Below are positions 36,601-46,419 of a stretch of 64,000 nt of DNA, piece by piece. The stretch is from Myripristis murdjan (Eukaryota; Chordata; Actinopteri; Holocentriformes; Holocentridae): contig NC_043983.1 of the NCBI RefSeq assembly GCF_902150065.1, positions 6,090,821 to 6,154,820 on the forward strand, in the 5' to 3' direction. Below the pieces are notes generated by a model. The model made no database searches. It was not told where the DNA came from and saw nothing but the letters and a program-made list of their open reading frames with translations. The position numbers and the translations under genes were made by a program. How positions within the stretch are numbered: the stretch's first letter is position 1; each line of letters begins with the position of its first letter.

Positions 36601-39600
36601 TCTCTGTGTCTCAACAGAATATTGTTGATCGTCCAACTCCATGTCAGTTGGATGGGTACCATGACCTTTACAGATGCTCTGTTTTTGTTTTGTTTACTTA
36701 TTCCTTCTCAAGGATGGAATAAAGAAACCTACCCTCTCCATCATCCTCCTCATCTTCGCCCACATCCTCCTCTTCCTCATCTACCTCATTCTCCTGCTCT
36801 CCATTCTCCTCCTCCTAACAGGATGAGACAGAAGAGTTATGTTTGCTGTCAGCAGGCAGAGCGCAGGACCAATAATGTTCGACAAGCTTGGAGAAGAGGA
36901 CAGGTGCTGTTCTTACAGTCTTGCCGTTGGCAGCAGCATCTTTTCCATTCTCTGTGTCCTCTGCCTGTTTCTTCTCCTTCAGTTCCTGAAACCACACACA
37001 TACACACACGCACAGTGTTTGAATGAATGAAGATCACTGTGCCTCCAAAACAATGTAATGACCATTCTTGATAACATTTGACAGTATTTTTTAGGCCACT
37101 TTCCCATGACTTTGAGAATGACCTGGGTCAAAGAGCAGCTGCAAATAATTCTTCATGTTATTTATTTAACCATAAAAAGGCATCTGAGTTGTTCACGGAG
37201 GTGTGAGGGGGAATTTTAAATACTCCCTGTGATTCTCTGAACTCATATTGTCTTTAGTGTTTTTCTTTGCTAGCAGTTCACTCATACATTTAATTCTTTG
37301 ATCATGTGCGTATTATCAGAGCACTAAGACCTTAACCTCTCATCTTCTCATTTCTTGTTCGTATTCTTCGTGAAGCCTTTTGTTAATGTAAGGAGGTTCA
37401 CAAAACACCATGCCTCCTAAAGAAGTATTGCTTCCTACAGAAAAAAAGTGAGACAAACACCTCTCCCTCCTACTCCCCTCAACTAACTTGTACTGCATGC
37501 AGTTTTTTTTTTTTTTTTTTTTTCCCAAAGGTGATGCTTTAATGCCCTGATGCCCTATTGGTCAATTCTCTTAAGTCCCCCCCACTTCATGGTGGCAACC
37601 TGACTGCCTACTACTGCTGTAGTCCATTCAGAATGGAGCCTCGTGGGGAAACCAGGAGACACACCCGTAAAAAGACTACAACTCCCAGTGGAAGAGCATC
37701 TTATTATTCTCCTGCAGGTAATCAGAGCGGGTGCAAAGGAGAGAGACTTCACTTCATCAAGACAGCAAGGAGACACTAATAAGAGAAAGGGCGCCCATTG
37801 TAAAATTAACTCTTCAAACCTGCTGCATATGATTTTGTGTACTGTGCATCTGGATTTCAATTCAACGTGCATCAATAAGTCTCCAAATACACTTACTACG
37901 CAATAATGCACTTAAAAAAGTCGTCCGTAGGAAATTGGCTCCTATCTTTCATGTACTGTTGGTGATCAAAGTTGCTACACTGCAGCTACTGACACACACA
38001 CACACACACACACACAAGCGCTACTATCGATCGATCCAACTGCATGAGTGACATCCTCGACAGACGGTGTCGTCTTTACACGGCCGCCGGTGGTCCTAGC
38101 GCCGTCCTGTTCCTGCAAAGTCCTGAAGGCATCTTGAGCCAAGCACGACCGGACCCTCCTTCCCTCGCGTACCAGCTGGTTGGTCAAAATACCAACCGAC
38201 TGGCTCCATTCAACCGGTAGACTCGCGCTGACTTCACTCTAAACACGCATTTCCCTCTCGCAGCCGTACGGTGTGTCAGGATCTGCAGCTCAGACCAAAC
38301 GAAACCAGGGGTCCGCAGAAATCAGCCCACCTTGATAATAGCGCTTCCTCAGAGGCACGAGCGATGAGGGTCTGTACGCGCCGCGGCTGTAAAGCCGTGG
38401 CGTGCAAAATCTTATTCCCGGGAATCACGACTATTCATGTTCGGGGGGCATTGTAAGGATGATGTGGGCTACACATGGATATAAGCAACGCTAATGACAA
38501 TACTAATAAACAAAGGATCGCGCGCGCTCTCCCCCATGAGTTTAGACGCTCGAGCTCTGCGGCGACTGGGAAGAGGCACGAGAAGCTTGTAACAAACTAA
38601 AGTCTGTTATTGTTGTATCATGTAACGACCGGAGTACCCGACCGTTACCGGCGGCTAAACTGAGCAATATTTTATTACGACATATTATGAAAGGAATAGA
38701 AAGCTTACATATACTCAACTCTTTCAAAAAAAATCTCAATTTAGTGTGCCCTTGCATGTCGGCAAAGCAGCGCATAAAAAGACACTAAACCAATTCATTA
38801 GAACAGTCAGACGCCAATATTTAGATCGTTTATATAATTTATAATTAGACTTAAAAGTACCTCAATCAAAAAACGACACTTTTCCTACTTTTCATAACAG
38901 GCTCACTGGTAACTGTAGCTTGGCTATTATTCCTTCAATCATCTTCGACGAAAACGGGCTGCTCCGCGGTGGGCGGCAGCGCTGGTGCGTACCGATCCTA
39001 AAAGTTGAGATTTATTCAAATAAAGTATTGCAAAGTGGATTTCATGAGTGCCGGATTGATAAATGGCTCCCAACGGTTAAGAGGATGTGATTGATTATGA
39101 TTGATAAGGTATGCGCCCTTGTCGAATAACAAGGCAATATTAATATGACATTTTTTCAGTCAAGTTTGGCGTATCGTTCTCTCGTGCGAGAGACTGGCCG
39201 GGTATTAGTGTAATTTGTAGGCTGACAGCGAATTATTGGGCTACAATCTATTCAAGTCTGATTTTGTAGGATTAAACAGAGAGGCGGCAGGCTACAAAGC
39301 CACCGGGAGGCTGTCAGCTTTTCTTTTCCTATCCCGCTAACTAAGAGCATCAAGCAGCCCGTCTCCGATCTAGATTCATTTAAACAGCTGCTTTACCTCG
39401 GCGCTTCAATTCAATGGGCAGAACAATACTTCAGTTTTATTAGCTGACCGTTAGAGAGGACCTATACGGTGTAGAGTATTGTTGGATAAAGACAACACTT
39501 GTCATTCCGCCTCTTCTTTATATCAACAGTGTACTATAATAGGCTTTATAGATAGTAACAGAGTTATAAATGGAGATAGTAGCTGGATAAAGCATTCTGT

Positions 39601-39675
39601 CCTTTCTCTGTCCATCCCTCTCCTCCTTACCTTGGCGCTCAATTCCCCGCTGCTCTCCACCTTACTGTCCGCCAT
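31692..39675 (-). CDS. ptma: prothymosin alpha
   Basis: A small, intrinsically disordered, extremely acidic nuclear protein. It binds linker histone and loosens chromatin, and has roles in proliferation, apoptosome control and KEAP1 binding (family knowledge). Five coding exons, minus order: 39675-39631, 36985-36917, 36814-36733, 33327-33251, 31730-31692; 103 codons (human about 110). Start MADSKVESSGELSAK; exon 2 is ELKEKKQAEDTENGKDAAAN followed by GKT. Exons 3 and 4 are almost all Glu/Asp. TGKRAAEDDDEE precedes the C-terminal GTKKQKTDD, where KKQK is the family's nuclear localisation signal. The exon pattern matches mammalian PTMA. Parathymosin is excluded by the TKKQK end. Introns 1 and 3 have GT-rich acceptors. 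Confidence 0.95.
33601..33634. repeat. (CA)n in ptma intron 3
   Basis: About 17 CA units, 270 bp upstream (in transcript sense) of exon 4. In ptma sense it is (GT)n. Confidence 0.9.
37675..37694 (+). promoter_or_regulatory. ZNF143/Staf-like site in ptma intron 1
   Basis: ACTACAACTCCCAGTGGAAG matches the ACTACAnnTCCCR core. It sits in ptma intron 1, more than 2 kb from the ptma start. It could be an internal promoter, enhancer or chromatin-loop anchor, or a chance or repeat-borne copy. No exon is attached. Confidence 0.4.
37985..38460. other. CpG-rich stretch in ptma intron 1
   Basis: After a (CA)n run at about 37990-38016, CpG density rises clearly through 38020-38460, with runs such as CACGGCCGCCGG and GCGCCGCGGC, in otherwise AT-rich surroundings. 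A second CpG-rich patch lies near 38940-39000. These may be an intronic enhancer or alternative promoter. The minus-strand 70-codon frame at 38187-37975 looks non-coding. Confidence 0.45.
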
Positions 39676-39814
39676 GTTAGATATCCTTGCGAGAAACAAA
39701 CTAATTCCCAGTCAGAAATGGTTTAAAATAAAAAGGATGTTGGTTTTGTTCCTGTGTTCCGCAAAAGACAAAAAGACGTTAACAGCGGCGCGTCTATCAA
39801 CCGCAGCTCCCGCC

Positions 39815-39899
39815 TTTATAGACTTGTGGGCGGGAGTAGGTGTCTGGTCCGTCCCGCTGATTGGTCAGTGAGCGCCGAAAATATTCAGCTTGTGATTGG
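39815..39899 (-). promoter_or_regulatory. ptma: ptma core promoter: TATA box and two CCAAT boxes
   Basis: On the minus strand TATAAA (plus 39815-39820) lies 140 bp before the ATG, predicting a start near 39788 and a 5' UTR of about 110 nt. Two minus-strand CCAAT boxes (ATTGG on plus at 39860-39864 and 39895-39899) sit about 70 and 107 bp upstream of that start, the usual NF-Y spacing. The surroundings are CpG-rich. Confidence 0.65.
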
Positions 39900-40023
39900 C
39901 CAGGCAGGAACAATAGGCAACCCTCCCTCCTGTTTTAATCTCGAGCTGTCTGTCATTCTTCTTCACTCTGTATGGCATGCGCACGTACACGCGGATGCAT
40001 GCGCGCGCACGTACAAACCATAG

Positions 40024-40026
<3 letters not shown>

Positions 40027-40086
<60 letters not shown>

Positions 40087-40100
40087 ACACACACACACAT
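40027..40100. repeat. (CT)n followed by (AC)n
   Basis: A run of about 28 CT units to 40082, then CACTCACACACACACACA. It lies about 240 bp upstream of the presumed ptma start. In ptma sense it is (GA)n, a GAGA-type tract. Confidence 0.95.
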
Positions 40101-41539
40101 GCACAGGTATACACAAGTGCTCGTTTACATGGGCACAGACCTGACCTCACTGTTTTATGCACGTACACAAACGCGCATACTCACGTGCAAGCTCCCCCCA
40201 CTCTCTATTCAGGTAGGTGTGTAGTTTTAATCCTCTCTAATAGGATATGTAGTCCAGCTGCTTAGCACTGTAACTTCATTCTCCTCCTCATTATCATCAT
40301 CATTATTATTAGATTGCTGTTGGCTTTGCTGAGCCACTTCTCTCTGTTAATGTTTTCTGGACAAATAAAGGTATGATTGTGTATTAGTATCTTTTTGTTT
40401 AATGTGTTCTCTTTACTGCTGTCACTCTACGCTTGGGGGAGTTCATCGTGGGTCAAGGAAGAAGTGGATAACATTTTGCAGCCTCTGGCCGAAAGAGAGC
40501 ATGTTAGTGGGCATGACAGTAACACAAAAGGCCCATAACCTCTGAACAGAAGCATGTCAAAACTTTAAGTACATACATCGTGGGCCACAGAGGACCCACT
40601 TTACTATTCAGGCCATTCAGTCAGAAGGGGGCGTGGCAGTGGGCGTGGCAAACCACAAAAAGTCACACAACTTCCCCAACAGATTAACGTAAAACAACAA
40701 AAATTCTGATGCAAGGTGGAAGGAACAACATAGTAACTTTTCACACTTCACAGGCCATCAGTATTTTGCATGTTGTCCCAAAATCGTTGACATATGGCCA
40801 CACCCACTTCTGATTGTGTTCTTTATTACAGATTGTGGACCAGAGGTATGAGCTCTACTGTGTGTCATTCATTAATTTGTTTATCTGTTCTTCTTATACC
40901 ATGTTAAGCCTCACACGGTAGCTACCGATTAGAGTGCGGTGAGGGTAGCACGGTGCACCATGGGTTTTGTACATGTTTACTTATTATTGATTGGCCTGGC
41001 AAGGGGCAGGTGTGTGCACAAACAAGGCTGGAGTTTCCATATCATCCACATAACATGAGGAAAACTGTGCACCTTTCTGACTGGCGGGCAGGGGTGTGTC
41101 CTGTGACAACAACAAACGCCAGGCGAGAGGCTGGTTATGGGCCACGGGAACACCGACTGACTTCCATTACTGGTCTAAAGGGACATGTCCAATAACAAAA
41201 GCAGAACTAAAGCTCAAAAACAAACAGAGCTGTATCTTGTAAGGGCATGGACAAAAAGTGACCACCTGTCCACGCCAATGGGCAGAGAGGGGCGTCCTAT
41301 GACAAACACTATCTACAGAGGGTGGGGCTTAGCACAAACAGGCCCATAGGTCTAGGACAGATCATCATGACATCATCATAACAACTATGACACCTTCGAA
41401 ATGTGTAAGCTCTGTGAAACCAGCAAATTTGAGCGATTGTTTTTCAGTCATACTGGTAATGTTCAAACATATGGAGTGAGTCACACCAATAAGCATTCAT
41501 TTTTAAACCAGATTAAGTCATGGTTTACAATTAAATTAT
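40101..41539. other. gene-free region upstream of ptma
   Basis: Contains an E-box CACGTG at 40182-40187, about 400 bp upstream of the presumed ptma start. Family knowledge makes PTMA a Myc target, so this may matter. The segments at 40620-40660 and 41250-41340 are rich in GGGCGTGGC/GGGGCTTAG phrases typical of dispersed fish repeats. No gene seen. Confidence 0.4.
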
Positions 41540-41839
41540 GTTGCATCAGTCTTTAAAACTGGAATAAAATGAAGAAGAATTCAGTTTAAAACCTGAATGT
41601 CAGTTTGGTTTCTACCGTAACCCTGTTGCAACAAAAGTTAAAACTGCAATTTAAACTAGGATCAGAAATTCACTTTTAAGTCTACACTTGAGTATGTTTA
41701 AAATGGCTGAATTTATTAAGATGGGTTGACTGAAACAATCAAGTTCAGACAGACGTTACCCAGCTGAGTTTTATGATGCTGCTGAACTTCTCTTGAGACA
41801 CCAAGAGGAATCAGCATTGAAGTCCAGGAAGCCTCTTGC

Positions 41840-41900
<61 letters not shown>

Positions 41901-42370
41901 TGGTTTAGTCTGCTGGGGGATGAGGCTGTTTAATTTCTCTATTAATATGTCACCTTGCTCCTCACAGGATGATTAGCTCCCGTCTTTTCACCTTCATTTC
42001 CTGTTCTTACAAACAGGCTGGAAATGTGGCCATGTCTCTTCTTTCCTTTATTCCATTTGATTCATTTAAAAAGTCTGCCACTTTCTTCCAGACTGTCTCC
42101 TTTTTTTTATAATGGTGTAGTGGTGCTGTTGTAGTTTTTTATATATATATAATTTGGCCTTGCTGCTCCATTAATTCAGCCCAAAGGTTTTTTTCTCAAA
42201 AGAAGAGAAATTTGAAGTTGTCCTCCAAGCCAACTAATTGTTAGTTATTTGGTTATTTGATTCATTTTTTTAGTAAACCACCATTCTGGTTTAACTCTCA
42301 TTATTTAATTTAGGTTTAAACCACTAAACCCGGATTTGCTAATTCAGGATTAGTTTTTAACTGTGCAACG
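41540..42370 (-). mobile_element. Harbinger-like DNA element remnant (tentative)
   Basis: Similar inverted ends: left GTTGCATCAGTCTTTAAAACT, trimmed here to its GTTGCA...TTAAAACT core, and right AGTTTTTAACTGTGCAAC. On the minus strand near 42112-42020 a short frame reads KETVWKKVADFLNESNG, resembling the first helix of MYB/SANT-like domains that accompany PIF/Harbinger transposons. No transposase is seen. An (AT)n plus poly-T run (41842-41897) lies inside. The identification is weak. Confidence 0.35.
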
Positions 42371-43140
42371 GAGCTCTGTGTATTTTTAGAGATGAATTTA
42401 TTTATTCATTAAACTCTGATTAGAGCTAATCTTAGATTAAATTAACTCGTTAGAAACTACAACCCCTCTTTGCCACTACCCAGCACCCCATCACCACTTT
42501 GTCCTGTTTTGAAATTAGACTTAGTTGATTGCCATTATTTCACTTCCATTTGCCATAAAATTTTCAGGAGTTATTGTAAGTAAACATCGCAACTGGGTCT
42601 ATAAATGTCAGATCATGAACCTGGACAGGGAGGTCAGTCTCAGGTCAAGGCAATGCTGACCAGCCTCCCATGCTGACTGGCTGAAAAGGGTTTGCAGTTT
42701 GTAGTTTCCAAACCCAAACCCCACAACATGTGAAAGAGTGAAGGAGTGATTGCTAATTATTAATCAACCTGGTGTATCTGCATATCTGGGATGTGATATC
42801 ACAAAAACTGACCACCAACAGATGTAAAATGTTATTTTATCAAATTTCAACCTGTTTTTTAATTGCATTTTATTGCATTGTATTTTGCTGCATATTTGTA
42901 GTAAACTGTCAATACATTTCATCATTAGTATGATTATTATTAGCGCTCCATTACCACTACAAATACTAAAGCTATCCACTGCTACTACTGCACCACTACT
43001 GCTAATATGACTGCTACTGTGTTGTTACTATTACAACTACTGATTATTTGATTACTTTCACAATGGTCACATCATTTTTCATTATTACGCTTATTATTAC
43101 ATGATACAAAAGTGTCATGATTTTTATTTTACATGACTTT
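42371..43140. other. gene-free AT-rich stretch
   Basis: Simple-sequence-like ACTACTGCTACTACT phrases at 42955-43040. No gene or complete transposon recognised. Confidence 0.5.
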
Positions 43141-43312
43141 ATGGCATTTCTGTTTTATTCCATAGTGACAGTAGAGAGAGACAGATAGAGAGAGGGGGCG
43201 ACATGCAGCAAGGGGCTCGGCTCAGAGTCGAACCCAGGCTGCTCCAGCCGGGACTCAGCCTCGACATGTGGGGCGTGCTCTGCCAGGTGAGCTCCTCTGT
43301 GCACCTCTGTGC
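43141..43312 (-). mobile_element. tRNA-derived SINE
   Basis: On the minus strand the element begins with an A-box-like GGAGCTCACCTGGCAGAGC (plus about 43279-43297). About 50 bases on comes a perfect-looking B-box GGTTCGACTCT (plus 43224-43234). It then runs through GCCCCTTGCTGCATGTCGC to a CTCTCTCTATCTGTCTCTCT tail and AATAAAACAGAAATGCCAT. Order and spacing are those of a tRNA-type RNA polymerase III promoter. It is not a working tRNA gene because no cloverleaf forms around it. Confidence 0.7.
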
Positions 43313-43747
43313 TTGCATTTTTAGGATGTTTTGCTGAAGGTCATACAGCAAGGCAAAGTAACGAGAGAGAAAAAAACAGACACATACAGAGGGAGGGGGC
43401 GTGGGGGGTTGTTCAAGGAAAAGGGGAAAATAAGGATGGGAGGGACCATGAGAGAAGAATGGGAGGGGGGCTAAGGGAAATTTCTGGTACTGGTATAGAC
43501 ACACATTTAAATTATATATGCTTTCATGTGAAACAGCTACTAATTCTAACAGAAACTCATGACTCTGAGGTCATTCAGCTGTTTAGTTATAATAATACTA
43601 AAAAAATAACATTATTGTTGTTGCTATTACTATCAATTTTATTATTGTTGTTGATGATCTTATTGTATTGCATCAATACACTGTATCATATTAAATCTAA
43701 ACACTCAGTGGCAACAAAACTTAAAACACACACATCTATAGATATAC

Positions 43748-43759
43748 AGATAGACAGAC

Positions 43760-43822
<63 letters not shown>

Positions 43823-43841
43823 CAGATAGATAGATAGATAG
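43748..43841. repeat. (GATA)n microsatellite
   Basis: About 23 GATA units with a few GACA interruptions, 150 bp from the CpG-rich promoter-like island at 44 kb. Confidence 0.95.
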
Positions 43842-43984
43842 CTTCTCTTTAGGATGTGATAAAAATTGAATACACAATAATAATATATGATATATAATTG
43901 ATATGTAATAAAGTTGTGATGATTCGCAGTAGAAAGCCGTCGTGTCGTTGCTATGTGAGTTGAAGCGGTGCAGGAAGGAGCTTG

Positions 43985-44240
43985 CGGTCGTCTTTCCCTC
44001 ACCAGCATGGCGGCCGCTGCAGGCCGTATGGCGTCGTGATTGTTTTAGCTCTCAGCTGATTGGTTGGTGAACTAGAGCGAACATACAGCTGACGCTTTGC
44101 GCCCAACGACTGGCCGATTGAGCTGTCACTCAACCGGCCCTGCACGGTTCCGGGTAAGGGGGGCGGAGCGGCGTAGGCGCAAGTACAGGCAGGACCGGAG
44201 TCGGAACAAACCGGATTGGTCTGAGTCGAAACTGCAGAGC
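43985..44240 (-). promoter_or_regulatory. orphan CpG-rich promoter-like island
   Basis: Dense CpG in a strongly AT-rich region, with NotI-type GCGGCCGC at about 44010-44017. On the minus strand a good Kozak start GCCGCCATGCTG is followed at once by a strong donor GTGAGG (ATG at 44008-44006), and a CCAAT box CCAATCAG lies about 50 bp upstream. On the plus strand the same place reads ATGGCGGCCGCTGCAGGCCG and stops after ten codons. I could not find further exons on either strand. It could be the first exon of a gene with distant exons, a lncRNA promoter, or a regulatory CpG island. Confidence 0.45.
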
Positions 44241-44719
44241 TGGGTCCTCCACACCACGGACACGCATGGACAATCAACAAATAATAGCAATAATAGGCAG
44301 TAATAACTATAAAATCCCTATTGATAAACTTCACTCGTGTTATGGCTTTTTGGGCGGCGAGGGGGCGGGGGGTGGGGGTGTACACTGCTACATAGAGCAT
44401 AAGAGCAAGCAAAATGAGAACATTAAAAACACAAAACTTCATACAGTTAATAGGCCTCATGAATATGAACAAATCAGCTTCTTTACTGTAACAGCACACT
44501 GTGTTTCATGAGTGATCAGTAAAGTAAAACCCAATCTGACACTAACAGGTAACCATGAAATAATTTTCAAAATAATTCTAAGCTGCAGAATGTATATCTG
44601 CACAACTTGGCTTTTAGCAACTTTTCAAAAGATATATTTAATGGTAGGCCAAGTATTTTTATGATGTTTTGGCATCATCTAGTACAGGGTACTGGGACAA
44701 GTGACCATCTGCCATGGAG

Positions 44720-44790
44720 GACCATGGAGGGCCAGGAGTCTGCAGGTTTTCATTCCAACCAAAAACTAGACCTGGTGATTTCACTGATAG
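44720..44790 (+). repeat. dispersed repeat, copy A
   Basis: GGAGGGCCAGGAGTCTGCAG, then GTTTTCATTCCAACCAAAAA and TGATTTCACTGAT. A close second copy lies at 60337-60407 in the same orientation. It is a known type of high-copy fish repeat (recognised from memory); the parent element is not clear here. Confidence 0.7.
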
Positions 44791-45575
44791 CTGTCAGTGT
44801 CCACCACTGCATGTGTACAGACTCAAGTGTGGGCAAAAGTGCCTTAAACTCACCTTCTTTAAATGCTGATTCCAAAAAGAGAAAGCAGTGAGAGAAAAAC
44901 ACTTCTAAAATCCTCTGAAATAACTGAGTAAAGTGTAGTGCCAGGTTGAAGGTGAAACAGTTGCCTTTACAACAATCTGTAGGTTGGTAATGTGTATTTT
45001 ATTGTACAAAGTTAGTGCTGTAGTTCATAATCAATGGAGGCTAGGTTGGAAAGGGAGTAACATAGGGTGTAGGGGACAAGGAAGAGCACAAATGATAAAT
45101 TTGACAGTGTTATGACTAAGTGTATATATATAAAATAGCTAAAACTTGAACTGTTCTATTTTGTGTGTGGTTCCATCACATTTGGGTGTATCCCACGCAT
45201 ACATGTGCAGCACTGATGCCTTTTCTTTCCCAAACTACTGAGGAGGGCTCTACCTCTGTCCCCACCTTGCACAAGTGCTGTGCAGCCATAGTTCTGCTCA
45301 CCTTTATTCTTCAGCACCTTGTGTTAAACTAAAGAGACAAAAGAGGCTGACTTCCTGCAGTGTTGTGCAAGTTCACATTTCCCAAGAGCCAACTCAAAGT
45401 TCAGTTCACACACATTACAATCAACTAGTTCATGTTCATAGTTCACAATTTTGAATTTTGAAAAAAATTCTTCTATTTTTTAATGAGCTGCCTTGAGCAA
45501 TTCTTTTTCAGTAGGACCTCCTCCATCCATCCCTAGCCCTCAGCCATTGCCACTGCCCATTTCTCAAACTAGCAG
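44791..45575. other. gene-free spacer
   Basis: No gene, RNA or complete repeat recognised. Confidence 0.5.
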
Positions 45576-45854
45576 CCATACAAACATGGGCCTTGGCTCT
45601 GCTGAATGATGGAAACCAAGCAGGTGTGGGTTTGGCTATTACATGGATGAGAGACCTTCTGGGAACGCTCAAGTTGCTGCTGGAAGTGATGTTGGTGGGC
45701 CAATAGGGGGCAGTCTTCCTTCTGGTCCTAGTTAACCCTGGTGCAGTGACAGGGACTCTGTGCTGTAAGAAATACCATCTTTCAGATGACATGTCAATCA
45801 AAGGTCTTTTGAGAATCTAGATAAAGTGCTATATAAGTGCAATCCATTATTACC
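45576..45854 (+). mobile_element. 5S rRNA-derived SINE (SINE3 type)
   Basis: The head is a diverged 5S rRNA: CCATACAAACATGGGCCTTG, then the control-region equivalents ACCAAGCAGGTGTGGG (45615-45630) and TGGATGAGAGACC (45644-45656; real 5S has TGGATGGGAGACC), then TCTGGGAA. After the head comes a non-5S body (CAGTGACAGGGACTCTGTGC, CATCTTTCAGATGACATG). The tail GTGCTATATAAGTGCAATCC resembles LINE-partner tails. 5S-headed SINEs of this plan (SINE3, some with a Deu core) are known in fish. It is a retroposon, not a functional 5S gene. Confidence 0.8.
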
Positions 45855-46419
45855 AGAAATTCATTACTGTGTGCTACTATAGAATCCCAGGCAGAGATTA
45901 CTTTTGAAAACCAAGAAAAACAATGTGAGTATATGTTATAACACTTGTTGCTGACCAAAATATAAGTTAATAAAGACTAATTATGGATGTTTCACTCACC
46001 ACTTGTTGTCCCTGCTCAGCCTGCTGTACTTTAACGTTAGTGTAGTCCATTTTACTACTTTTAAAACGTCATCCTCCTCTCCGTCATGGTGGAAACCACT
46101 GCCAACCACTTTGCCTTTTTCAGTGTTAACATGTCCTGCTCAACACACAGCAAAGAGAGGCAGTCCATGCAGGGACATAAATAGTTCTTAATGAGCCTCA
46201 GATGGCAGAATCTCCAATCAGAACTGGCGCTGCTGGTGGGAATGGTTTTGTAAATTCTATGGAGAATGGTAGGACTGCATTGATGTTAAGATGCATGGCT
46301 AATTCAGAAAGAATGCCAGTTGTTTGCCTTGGCTCAGAGTGATTAAGCACCATTTACTCTCACAAGAGCGTTGTTAACCCTCGCAAGAGTTAACACGCTC
46401 ACATTCACATTCATTATTT

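Noticed and set aside
37975-38187. 70-codon minus frame in ptma intron 1 (MTNQLVREGRRV...)
   Set aside because: CpG-rich intronic sequence ending in a translated CA repeat; no family recognised.
43309-43773. 154-codon plus frame
   Set aside because: Runs through SINE flank, low-complexity and GATA repeat; no domain.
43736-44008. 90-codon minus frame starting MLVRERRPQAPS
   Set aside because: The start context is good, but the frame soon becomes translated GATA repeat (SIYLSIYL). More likely only the ATG and donor matter, if anything.
45576-45681. Functional 5S rRNA gene
   Set aside because: Too diverged from 5S, no T-run terminator at the correct place, and a SINE body and tail follow.
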